From positions 23,664,001 to 23,728,000 of the forward strand of contig JAYKYS010000009.1 of NCBI GenBank assembly GCA_036924285.1: DNA of 64,000 nucleotides, given 5' to 3'. The translations under genes were made by a program, and so were the position numbers. The DNA is from Asterella californica (Eukaryota > Streptophyta > Marchantiopsida > Marchantiales > Aytoniaceae). Under the pieces are notes generated by a model that was not told the DNA's origin, ran no database searches, and saw only the letters and a program-made list of their open reading frames with translations. This document shows, piece after piece, positions 33,902-43,836 of this stretch. Every line of letters begins with the position of its first letter. Within the stretch, counting starts at the first letter, position 1.

Positions 33902-35709
33902 TCAAAGATCGGAGTATCCTCCGCATGGGCATTGTCCTCCAACAACTCGCCCGGCCGAGTGATGACCGAACTGAACCCTGCAACGGATGCCATCGTCCTT
34001 GGTGTAGGCTCCGTCGTCCCAACTCTAGCACTGAACCGCACTGGTAAGCGGCTCACTCGTCCCTCACCGGACTGCCAACCTGGTCTGTAAGATGCTATCT
34101 TTGTCCAATAGTCGATCACAAACCCCATAGGGTACAACACAGCACCTCCCACCAATACATCATAAGACTCTACGGCTGTAACGATGGCCTTGATCCTCAC
34201 CATAGACCCATCCGTGAGATGATCTGGCCGAACTCTCACCGTCAACATCTCACGTGTCATGTGTAGAGCTGTACCTCCTGATCCCCCTAGAGATGTCTGC
34301 AACTGGAATGGACATCTCTCTATCTCGGACTTCTTCAAACCCAAACCAATACACGCCGCCTTTCTCAACATCAACGGTTGGGCTCCAGAGTCTAACAAGA
34401 TCTTCTCGGGTCGATACACTTTCCTTGAAGGTGCCACCAAACAGAAGATACCACTTCTGTTGTCTAACAACACCACACCTGGTGCCAAACCAGCACGGTC
34501 AATCGCCGGCCTCGCTGGTAACTCATCTAACCTACCAGTCGCCGCTTGCCAAGTACCACTGGTAGCTGTCCTGATCCTCGACTCCATGGACACGTCTACC
34601 GTCTCTCGCTGAACTACTTCAGCACTAGAGATAACTACATCCTCGCTCTCACTGAGCGTGACCGCCAACTGGAACACTGGAGCCAAGTTGACTCCCAATG
34701 CCCTCATATCCGTGACTGAGAATAGTGGGGCTCGCAAAACTGCTGTAGCCGCCCCCAACATCAGGTTCGACATCGCATCCACAGACGTTGAAGATGGACT
34801 CACATCACACCCACTCCTGGATGTCGATACCTCCAACTCTACTACACCATCGGTAGGCCGTTTAGGAACCATAGATGTGGTCCTCAACGCCTCCGATAAC
34901 GTGAACGACTGGAGAAGCCTGGCCTGTCTACCAACCTCTCCGCATTGTGGATCCAACTCCACTGACGCACCTCGTGGCTTAGAGGCACGTACTGCACCTC
35001 TAGTCACTGCCGTAGATGTCTCAATCTGCGTCACACCAGCCATGAAGTCGAAGTCACCTCCTTCTCCTCCATAACACGTGGAAGTCTCTGTTCCACCTGA
35101 TCTTTGCTGAACCATAGTCATACTAGCTATCCTCTGCTCCAACTGCTCAATCCGAGCAGCCATACATGCTTCTGCCGTCGTAGCAGGCGGTGGACCGACC
35201 GGTCCTCTCCCAGGTGCTGGACCTCTACCTCCAGCTTGACCACCACGGCCTCCCTGAGCTCCTCCGCCTCGTCCACGATCAACCTTCCCTTGCCGCAACT
35301 CGGGATGGAGATCAAAACAACGGTCACTACTGTGACCAGGTCGTCCGCAATGCTCACATTGCCTAGGTACTGCTTGAGGCGTCCCTGACGTCTCATAACC
35401 TCTCCTCTGTGGACAGTCCTTCTGCTGATGAGGACCCTCACACGTCCAACAAGGACCCGCTTGCTGCTGGCTAGAGAAGGACGGCATGGGTTTCTGCCCA
35501 TCAGATCCTCCAACACCTCCCTGAGATCGTGACTGCTCCGCACGATCTTTATCACCACCACCATCACCACCACGTTGTTGCGTAGCCTGTGCTCCTCGAG
35601 AAGAGATGGTCGTTCCATGTGATGTCTCCTTGCTGAACCCAGCAACCACCACCCTCTCCTCCACCATGTTGAGCTCAATCCGCTCAGCCAGACTAAAGAC
35701 AACCACCAA
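33892..35709 (-). CDS. Retroelement Gag C-terminus: zinc knuckles and aspartic protease
   Basis: About 605 residues, in frame with the Gag segment upstream across a TAG at 35713. It has two nucleocapsid knuckles, CWTCEGPHQQKDC (Cx2Cx3Hx4C) and CEHCGRPGHSSDRC (Cx2Cx4Hx4C), near 35450-35317, then a Gly/Arg-rich linker. Further on is a retropepsin-type protease: ILLDSGAQPLML with active-site DSG at about 34392-34384, and YDVLVGGAVLYPMGF as the second strand region. The frame has no ATG at its left edge, which fits a continuous Gag-protease polyprotein. It ends with TAG at 33892, where the methyltransferase begins in the -1 frame. Confidence 0.85.
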   Translation of the reverse strand: MVVVFSLAERIELNMVEERVVVAGFSKETSHGTTISSRGAQATQQRGGDGGGDKDRAEQSRSQGGVGGSDGQKPMPSFSSQQQAGPCWTCEGPHQQKDCPQRRGYETSGTPQAVPRQCEHCGRPGHSSDRCFDLHPELRQGKVDRGRGGGAQGGRGGQAGGRGPAPGRGPVGPPPATTAEACMAARIEQLEQRIASMTMVQQRSGGTETSTCYGGEGGDFDFMAGVTQIETSTAVTRGAVRASKPRGASVELDPQCGEVGRQARLLQSFTLSEALRTTSMVPKRPTDGVVELEVSTSRSGCDVSPSSTSVDAMSNLMLGAATAVLRAPLFSVTDMRALGVNLAPVFQLAVTLSESEDVVISSAEVVQRETVDVSMESRIRTATSGTWQAATGRLDELPARPAIDRAGLAPGVVLLDNRSGIFCLVAPSRKVYRPEKILLDSGAQPLMLRKAACIGLGLKKSEIERCPFQLQTSLGGSGGTALHMTREMLTVRVRPDHLTDGSMVRIKAIVTAVESYDVLVGGAVLYPMGFVIDYWTKIASYRPGWQSGEGRVSRLPVRFSARVGTTEPTPRTMASVAGFSSVITRPGELLEDNAHAEDTPIFEEV

Positions 35710-35712
35710 CGT

Positions 35713-36381
35713 CTAAGCGGTATCTCTAAGAAGAGTAGCATCTCTAACTCTCCTACGCAGCTCCCGGTCTAGTATCGCATACCAGAACTGGACTGGATGT
35801 GCTTCCGTCACCCCTTGGGTAACGCTGATCAACCGCCTCATGCGAGTAAACGCCTCGCGTAGGCTCTCTCCAGTCTTCCGTTGGAACTCCTGCAGACTCC
35901 TCAACTTGTCGGTCCGCACACCCTGATAGTTCTTCCTCAAACATTGGAAGAACTGAACCACAGGGTTAAACCCTGGTGGTATCCCGCTCACACTACCACC
36001 TGCTCCACTACCTATGGACGCACCGCTGGTGGTAGGTACTCCGCCACCTGTGGCTGTACCATTGCTACTGGCACCCGAACTCGCAGGTGCTACGCCTCCC
36101 GAAACTGCGCCAGTAGTGATAGAAACGTAATTGGGAGACCAATGTTGTCTCCACAACTCGATCTCAACACTGTAATCTCGCCTGAACTCATGATAATCGT
36201 CCATCGGCGGTCCCTCCAAGTGCTGGAACAAACCCTTCCACGCCATGAACAGCTGTGGGTTCCGCATCTGTTGCAAATCGCACCAACTGTCGAACTCCTG
36301 GATGAAGTCATCCAGCTCAATGGTACCAACTGTACCCGAGTAACGTCGAGGTCCTTTCGTGGCCCCATAGATCTCATCCAT
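35713..36381 (-). CDS. Retroelement Gag (capsid region)
   Basis: About 222 residues from ATG at 36381. Matrix-like N-terminus (LDDFIQEFDSWCDLQQM, MAWKGLFQHLEGPP), a low-complexity Gly/Ser/Thr linker, then the retrotrans_gag core (KLRSLQEFQRKTGESLREAF ... FWYAILDRELRRRV). Packages element RNA into particles. The frame stops at TAG 35713-35715 but continues open beyond it with Gag-like helices (VVVFSLAERIELNM), so the stop is either decay or a readthrough point. Confidence 0.85.
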   Translation of the reverse strand: MDEIYGATKGPRRYSGTVGTIELDDFIQEFDSWCDLQQMRNPQLFMAWKGLFQHLEGPPMDDYHEFRRDYSVEIELWRQHWSPNYVSITTGAVSGGVAPASSGASSNGTATGGGVPTTSGASIGSGAGGSVSGIPPGFNPVVQFFQCLRKNYQGVRTDKLRSLQEFQRKTGESLREAFTRMRRLISVTQGVTEAHPVQFWYAILDRELRRRVRDATLLRDTA

Positions 36382-38460
36382 GTCCTACAACAACGGTGTG
36401 GCGACACTAGACTCACCATCAGAAAATGCACTGTCTGCGTCTGACTCGTCCTCTGGAACAACCGACGGCAATGGTGTAGATAGTCGGTACCTCACCCCAC
36501 TCCGTGTATACCCACTGTCCGAGAAGTCCCCACCAGAACCTCTCGAGAACTCCGTGATGAGAGAATCCCGCTAACACACTCCCCAACTAGAATGTCGCAA
36601 TCCCCGTCACCACCGTAACCACCACTTGCCTAACCTCGCTCCTACTGAGCTCACCTATCCTCTACTAGGACGGTCAAGATAAGGGCAACCTGTACCTGCC
36701 ATCACCACAGGCGGCTCACGGTCTGTTGGTCGTCACTCCAACCGCACCGTGAGAGAGACAAAGGTAGTCTGTCTGGTCCGCAACTCCAGCCTCACTACCG
36801 ACAGCACACTGGAGTGAACTCACTCCAGAAATCAAGCGCCAACACAAGCAAACGCGACGCACAAACAGGAAGCAGAATATGGAGGGGTTCCAACCACAAG
36901 AAGTCCAAACGATAACCCTCCACACTCAAACATTCACATAAAGAGAAACCCAGCCTCGCCCGGACTGACGTCTTCTCGTCGGTGACCACATGCACAATAT
37001 ATGATCACCAACTGTCATAACTGACACTGGAGGTCACTAACTAGATGTCCACACCTCTAGTAGCTCCAAAAACATCCACGTGGTAGCTCTACTAGCTCAC
37101 CCAAGACAACTGCCACCAATTGTCTCTATACACGTCTCTACGATATAGGCAAGCACTACCACAACTATAGCTTACCCTTAATACTATGGGGTCGCCCTAC
37201 CACTCCTCTAGGGACGTGCGAGAAGATCTTCTACTACCTTATACAAGTCCATAAGTACTTGCACGCATCCCTGTAGGACACCAAGAGCTATTGGTCTAGT
37301 GGTAAAGCCAAAGCTAAGACTACAGAGTTAGTAGTCCATGTCCAGGAATAGTGTTGGGATGGGTGACCAGCTGGTTTTACCCTTCCCACACAACTGAAGC
37401 TTGGATACCTCTCTCACGCACGCCAGCAAGCTAGCTTGCGACGGGCGCGGGCTCGGGCTCAGACTCAGGCTTAGCTCCGCTCCGCTCCGCCTCCGCACTC
37501 ACGCACCTCTGCTCCTCGAAACCTCTAAACGTCTCCTAACACGCACTCCACACCTCGACACTCTCGCTCACTCTCCGCTTAAAGTAGAGTAGAACAGGTA
37601 CAACACACCAGAAGAGGCTTGGCTCCACCTCGAATTGCAGAAGATTGCACCAAAAGAGGCTCCAAAACAGCCAAAACAGCTTGCGAGTGCACACGGGTGA
37701 TCAAAATCTAACGTAAAACAGCAAGAACACCCAAATCCAACCCGAACACCACCACAACAGATTCGCGAATGCACAAGACACACTTCGCGAATGCACACAC
37801 ACAACAAAACTCCTAAACTCAAGTTTCCACACGAAATTGCACCAAAATCTGACACTTTTTGCACTTGCGAGTGTCACGGGAGCGAACTTCGACATGGCAT
37901 AACTTCTTCAATCCTTGGCCAAACTCCACGAAACTTAGTGCACTAGAATCGTCTCTCAAATGCGCTTCCAAAAAGTCCACTCCGGTCCGACATTGACAAG
38001 TACTCCGTCTGCCACACCCAAACACGCAATCCGGCTCCAACAAGACACTTCAAGAACATTCCGCAAAATTTCTGCAGCGCTTCCGCATGACAGAAATCTC
38101 CACTCGACCCCAACAACAGCAAGTCGATCTGCGACCAGCAATATAGCATGCGCCCACACACCTCGATCACAGCTCCAAACAATCAAGCACGAACGACAAT
38201 GCCCGAAGATACCAGCGGATGATTTCAGATTTCAGATCAGCGAGCTCTTACTGAATTCCGCCTCGACCTGCACTCAGTTCTTCGAGTAATCTGCATTGAG
38301 AAATTACCATCTCCAACACTACAACAAAGATTACTCACAAGCGGTCAAGCCAAACCCACTCTAAACACGAAGAGAATCCGGGTTACACTCAACTAGACTA
38401 TCCACCATAACCTGGAGCTTGAAGGCTCAACTCGAAGAACTAAGGCCTCCAAGCCCTACC
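36382..38460 (-). other. Retroelement 5' leader
   Basis: About 2.1 kb between the 5' beta repeat and Gag, with no convincing coding domain. Contains a GC-rich low-complexity patch at about 37436-37500 and a Pol III-like sequence at 37284-37390. The base after beta reads GGTAGGGCTTGG on the element strand, which does not match the usual TGG-starting primer-binding sites. Confidence 0.6.
37284..37390 (+). repeat. tRNA/5S-like composite (SINE-like) fragment in the leader
   Basis: GGTCTAGTGGTAAAGCC resembles the A-box arm of a tRNA (tRNA-Gly type). About 60 bp later GTTGGGATGGGTGACC resembles the box C region of 5S rRNA (12 bases exact from GGATGGGTGACC). It is opposite in strand to the element. 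It may be an old SINE insertion or a Pol III-derived module of the element. No full tRNA or 5S fold is present. Confidence 0.45.
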
Positions 38461-38579
38461 TGCGAAGTATACCCCTAGTGGGCTCTCCCCCCAACTCGCT
38501 CTAACGGCACTAACGGCCTTACCGGGATGCGTCACTTCGCACTGGGTCAACCTAACCGAGGTGTCAAACTGACGTGACA
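38461..38579 (-). repeat. Terminal repeat beta, 5' copy (119 bp)
   Basis: The only repeat at the 5' end of the element; no alpha copy lies on either side of it. Nine differences from 28982-29100. Followed outside by TATGTG, matching 28870-28875. Confidence 0.9.
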
Positions 38580-41208
38580 TATGTGTATATTTTAGTGTGT
38601 TCATATCGTTCTGAACTAACTATGCAAATTCCCTTTTTATGTCAATCTATGTCAACTATATGGCAACTATGTCATATTCCATATACGGTTTTCTTGTACG
38701 TAACTCTCCATAGACGTATGATAGCTAAACTCTTAATATGGCATAGTAAAGGATTTTGGAACTATAAAGTCTTTCTTCTTTTGTATTTTGGAGTGTTTTT
38801 ATTTATGATACACCATCCTCCACAGTGGATTATCCGTAGTGGATTATCGGATAAAATATTTGATAAATGAGGATTAAAATATAAAACACTATTATATCTA
38901 TTATTATTTTGTAAACTATGATATTTAAATATTATTTCTAAAAGTATAATTTAACCGTTAGATCTTCACTCTTTTCTCTTCAAATATCACACGATCGTGA
39001 CTTTTCAATCCTAAATATGCACTTTTTTTTATTCCATCTCGGAGAGTGGTCTAGGAGTGAGAACCACTCCCTCCCATTGCTTATGCTATACATAAACCTT
39101 CGTCAAGAAAGAACTGAAGGTGAGCTTCTACCTATTCCGTCATGAAATCTCATAGTATGTTGGTCTCGTCCCTTACCCTTTCGTATTACCTTAGAGGTGC
39201 AGAGTCTTCATTTTGGACATTCTTTGCAGATTCTATATTAATAGCTGAGTAGAAAGTTCTCAGTTTAACCCTGCCGATCGATACTTGTACAACTTCAAGT
39301 GCTTCTCTACTTTCCTTCTACGAATTACATTAATAACTGATTAATGCGACTCTTGATGTCCTAATCAACTCAAAATACTTGCATCAGTGAACAACTTTAA
39401 GCACCTTCCATTGACTAGATCGAACAATTGTTATTTTGGTGGTTTTTGACCGAGCTGACTCTTGGAACGGTTAGTGAATCAATTTATAAATTATATTTGA
39501 AAATCATATCTCTATGTACAGACTAAGGCATACCCACAATGCTACTCAATACAACTTGTAGTCAAGTCAAAGTTTGAAGTCTGCATATTCCTTCGCTCGT
39601 AAAGATCATGTCTTGTTGGTTACAAGTGAATATATATTGTGTATGTTTGTGTCTAGAAAGTACTCATCCTGCAAATATTTGAACTGATCTATATGCAAAC
39701 TGATCTTTGATGTTTATGTCTGCAACAAGAGCTTGACCACAAACTTTAGCTCTTGACCTTAATCGCATTTCAAGCACTCATTAAATAGCACGACACATAG
39801 TTCTCCCTAGACTTTTGTAGAACAAAAGTGCTTGACGGTGACAGAAGTAATGTAGATAACGAAGAAAAAACAACAACTTCTAAATTAAACGATCATATCG
39901 GCCGCTAAGAATTTTGTAGATCTATGTGATCTATCACATAGTACGCTTCATTCAACCAATATCACTTTCTTCTCTTCTTATTAACTGCATGCCCCCTCTA
40001 AACTCCTCCTTTACACTGGGTCTGTCCAGTTCAAGTGACCCATGCTAATTGGCTGGCTTTCACCCTTTCACACCCGTGTATCTGAAGACTTTACACGTTT
40101 CCGATAGATTGTTGCAATCTCTTGGAACTTCTGCAACAAATTACTTGCATCTTTTTCGACAAGCCAATTTTATCCCAGAACTCAAGCAGATCAAGGTTTC
40201 TAAATAGTCCAACAGACGCTGGAAATCTTCTAGACTTTTGGAACGTAACAGAATGCTTTTGAACGAATCAATTTTACCCAAGCACTTGAGCAAGCTCTCC
40301 AGATTTCACTCTGATCTATGACGAGACTTTCAAAGTTTATAGAGAGTCCGGCTAGAAACGAACTATTCGAATTCTTTTGCATGCCCTTTCCACTAGACCT
40401 ATGCACTCTGATAACTATTTGAGAGCTTTAAAATACGAGAGCTCAAGAGCAAATAACTTGTGCATGTTCTAGACAAACACAACAATCTGGAAATACTCAA
40501 GATTTAGTTGAACTCTTTCAACTGTCCTAGCGAGTCGAGGGGACACCCAAGTTGTTCACAAAATACGATGTGAAGTGAAGAAAGTCATTCAAGTTTGTAC
40601 ATACAAGAAGCTGACAGTTTACAGAAAGCATTCAGACATTTAGTTTTTGGCAATTGCGGCAGTATTCTCGAGATATGAGCAGAGTCAGAGCTGTTACCAT
40701 CGTTCGGTTTCAGTGCAGTTGGTGAATTGCTGGAGCGTCAGCAAATATCTCCATGTTCAGCGGACTCTCCTCGGCACTCTGAACTGACAGCAGGGAGCTG
40801 ATACTTCCAGGGGAGGACATAATCAGTTTCCAATGTGCGGTCACTTATTCTGAACAATTACTTGTCTATACCTCTGGCTTTGTCGATACAATGCGGGTGG
40901 TAACATTTACACGAACCTAAACGACAGGACATGAGACTGAAGAGACGTAATCATGTGATTTCAGCGAAGAAACGCCTTCCCAACTTTCACGAAAATTTCC
41001 CACGAGACTCTCGATCAGAGATTCAAATCTCCCTCTTACAAGTGTTTATTATCGCATTACGTTGTCGCCGTGAAAAAAATGATGGTCCAAATCCTCGGAT
41101 CCAAGAAACGGACCACACAAATAGATGAACGATAGCCATAGACGCCGCCTGAAGACAGAAGATCAGACAGAAGAATCGCCCGAGTACGGAAAAGTGATCA
41201 GATGAGCT
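38580..41208. other. AT-rich spacer
   Basis: No gene, RNA or repeat family recognised. Only short random-looking frames. Confidence 0.4.
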
Positions 41209-42795
41209 TTGAGAAACGGCCACACGAGTGCGCGCGCTTGTAGTAACAACCGTAGAAAGATAAGACATGGTAGAAAGTTGTGCCGCGCTAATGCGCTTGT
41301 AATACTACAAGTTGCAGGTTTACGGTTTACTACAGGTTTACTACGCGGTTTACTACAGGTTGCAGTTAGTCCCTCCGATCTTGAAAACCAGCTTGGATGT
41401 ACAACCAACTTTCTGATGGAGAGGAATGCGGTTTATAAGCATGTAAGGAGGATGATACAAGCTCTGTCACACTTTGGCTCCCACACTATCGTAGTGATCC
41501 TCCCGTTCTTGCAATCAATCATTTTCTGGAGGTTTTCGCGAACCAAAACACTTACTGGGCGAATGCCTGGAACCCAAAAAGAGATAGGTGTGCGATACAG
41601 CAGAAACAGCAAAAGGTGAACTATCTGCTACTGAATACTCTACATAAGCCTCAACAGAAAAGTAAAGTAAGTCTTCTGAAAATTCATTCACAGCAGGTCT
41701 GACGGTGGAAGTCAATTCGTGCGAGGAGTGAAAAAGGATAATTCCACACGAATACTTTAAACCCTAGTGTGCAAATGAAACGCGATATCCAGCAAAAAAG
41801 TCTCTCGTAGGAGGTTTTCACTTGTATAGCACCCAACTTTTAGAATTGGGTTTGTACAGTCCAACCATCAGTGATTCTACTTGTACAACATCAGTCCTCG
41901 TTAACCATGGCATTGTGTCTTCACTCGGCACATGACCGAGACACAAACCATGACATTATGACCGTGAACTTACGAATCCAAGAATGGCATCCCGTCACTG
42001 TCTCTTCCAGAGCATTGGGAAAAGAAAACCCCCATGTGTAAAGTTACATTTGAAAACGATTTGCCGTTTTGATTGTCGCGTGACATACTGTCAGGTGACA
42101 GAAACCCAGAAATTGACAGCGAGCCAATGTGAAAGTGATTATACTTCCACATCCATGCAGTGTGGCGTTTGCTGTAGGTTTGAAAATCACACAAAGTGCG
42201 TAAAAGTCTGGCTCAGTACTTCACCGACTTTGGGACTCTACGAGCGCAACTCCAGATTTTGGGTGCTGTACAGTAAGACTCGCTGCGCTGTCAGACGGCA
42301 CATTTCCTTCGCACAACTGTGGAAGTAGTTTGCGAGTACTAAAGAATAACTTCGGTTCTCTGCTGCGATCATCAGTGACCTGTTTAGTACAATGTAGTGT
42401 CTTTCCTACTCGGTCACGGTGAGATTTTCTGCAGAAGATTAGACTCTGGACGACAGAGCTTCTTACCATCTGCATCCTCTGTAAAAGTAGTGGATCCGGG
42501 CCGAGTAAGCCTGAGTCATGAGTCGTTTGGTGATACGGGCTTCCACATACTTCTGTCGTACCACGGGCGCTGGTGATGGACACTGTGAGCACAGTGTCTT
42601 GCTCCATGGAAGAGGTAGAGGAAGACGCGGTCCTCCATGACTATTCCTCGCCTAAGACTTGCGAGGAAGTCGTCCCGTTGGAGGAGAGCTGCGTGGATGA
42701 GCCCCGGTCTGTGAGAGCGGGATCATATTCTTCCATATCCCACGAGATTAGAGCGTAAAAGTGATAAGCGAGCCGGCTGATGTAATCGGAGAGAC
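41209..42795. other. Spacer with short uncertain frames
   Basis: Contains a small local repeat (GGTTTACTACAGG variants near 41325-41360). Short frames on both strands have no recognised domain. Confidence 0.3.
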
Positions 42796-43611
42796 GTGGA
42801 GTTTGGGCTCGAATCTGTATTTCAAGGGGGAGTTTCCGAGTTGTCCTCAAGGTGCAATTCAATCGCCCTGATCCAAATCTTCTCCATTGGCTACACTGTA
42901 GAAACTAATCGACTGCGGCCTGTACAAAATACCTTCCAGAAAGTGTTTTGTTGGAACTCTCTTCTGTTGGGTGCAAAGACATGGTTGGAAGACGTAGTTC
43001 AGGGCACACGGTTTGCTTATCTCTTTACGAAGATAGATTCAGACAACATACACTGTTTTTGTAACTATCGCTCCACGGCAGATGCTCGTGGGTCACTCCT
43101 GCTGGGAGGGTCCTGGCGGTTCTGGTTCTCCTCCTGCTCTCGTCTGTTGCGGAACCATGCCCTGGACCAATTGGACGCGAAACGAAAGGGAAGTAAAACC
43201 ACATACAGCACGACGGTCAACTGCACGTCTATAACAAAATCTTTCCAGGTGGTGATACAAATTCGCGTCTTGCGTTGGACGAGCTACTTCCTCCAACTGG
43301 TAATTTCGTCGAACTCATTCTGGTCTAAAACTGACTCGGGCCTACATGAACAAGCAAGTGATCTAACTAGAAATGTACAATGTCGTCACTGCTCCACTCG
43401 AGAACTAGTGAAGTACTTTCTGACTGATTCTATCTGTCGTTTCGCTCGAAGATTTCGCAAATGGATTTCTAAGATCCCGTGGTTTTCATTCGTGTATTTC
43501 TGTGGCCTGAGATTGTTGGGTTCTCTCGCTTCGATTTTGAGCTCGTACATTGCGGCAGCGAGAGCCTTCTCAGGATCTTCGAACGGTAAGATGTGTTCTG
43601 TGCCGTTTTGA
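42796..43611 (+). CDS. Unidentified 271-codon ORF
   Basis: Open for 271 codons but without a domain I recognise. Composition is Ser/Phe/Arg/Leu-rich, as expected for chance frames in this DNA, and there are hydrophobic patches near the C-terminus. A separate short acidic frame precedes it (42573-42758, SMEEVEEDAVLHD). It ends 226 bp before the 3' end of the converging P450 gene. It could be an exon of an unknown gene on either strand, or non-coding. Low confidence. Confidence 0.2.
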   Translation: MEFGLESVFQGGVSELSSRCNSIALIQIFSIGYTVETNRLRPVQNTFQKVFCWNSLLLGAKTWLEDVVQGTRFAYLFTKIDSDNIHCFCNYRSTADARGSLLLGGSWRFWFSSCSRLLRNHALDQLDAKRKGSKTTYSTTVNCTSITKSFQVVIQIRVLRWTSYFLQLVISSNSFWSKTDSGLHEQASDLTRNVQCRHCSTRELVKYFLTDSICRFARRFRKWISKIPWFSFVYFCGLRLLGSLASILSSYIAAARAFSGSSNGKMCSVPF

Positions 43612-43836
43612 CAGTGAGGATCAGATCTTTTGGGGGCGCACGTTTCAAGAAACACGTCCCACTACTTCGTTGTGGCGCTATTCGAAGGGTTTGAAAGAGC
43701 AGAGCAGACGACGGAGGGAGATAAAAATGCGCAGTTCTTACTGACCTGCGGAAGGTACTGTTACATTTCGGCTCGACCAATCCGGACAGGAGTTTCCACG
43801 GACAGTTACTCTTCTCTTACTCTTCTCTCCTCCCCT

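Larger units (their letters stand above)
28874..38579 (-). mobile_element. Ty3/gypsy-like retroelement with DNMT3-like methyltransferase, PHD finger and split terminal repeats
   Basis: A 9.7-kb element read right to left. Order: beta repeat (38579-38461), leader of 2.1 kb, Gag (36381-35713), zinc knuckles and protease (35709-33892), cytosine-5 methyltransferase (about 33901-32785), RT/RNase H/integrase (32520-30199), integrase end and PHD finger (30185-29382), then alpha-beta-alpha (29208-28874). TATG (or TATGTG) just outside both ends (28870 and 38580) is a candidate target-site duplication. No clear primer-binding site follows the 5' beta; AGGAGGG just before the first 3' alpha is a possible polypurine tract. 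At least ten in-frame stops and several frameshifts make this copy inactive. Domain order PR-RT-RH-IN places it with Ty3/gypsy. Confidence 0.9.

Noticed and set aside
31969..35715. Alternative genetic code in which TAG is read as an amino acid (as in some green algae)
   Set aside because: The retroelement also has in-frame TGA and TAA and frameshifts, other TEs have TGA stops, and the intact P450 gene ends with TAG at a sensible C-terminus. Decay is simpler.
38440..38460. tRNA primer-binding site next to the 5' beta
   Set aside because: The element-strand sequence GGTAGGGCTTGG does not match the complement of a common tRNA 3' end starting TGG.
29373..38579. Tyrosine recombinase of a DIRS-type element
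   Set aside because: The split repeats prompted a search, but the integrase is clearly DDE type and no R..H.R..Y recombinase motif was seen.
42221..42862. Histidine-phosphatase (phosphoglycerate mutase-like) gene on the minus strand
   Set aside because: EEYDPALTDRG resembles one motif of that family, but the RHG catalytic motif and the rest of the fold are absent.
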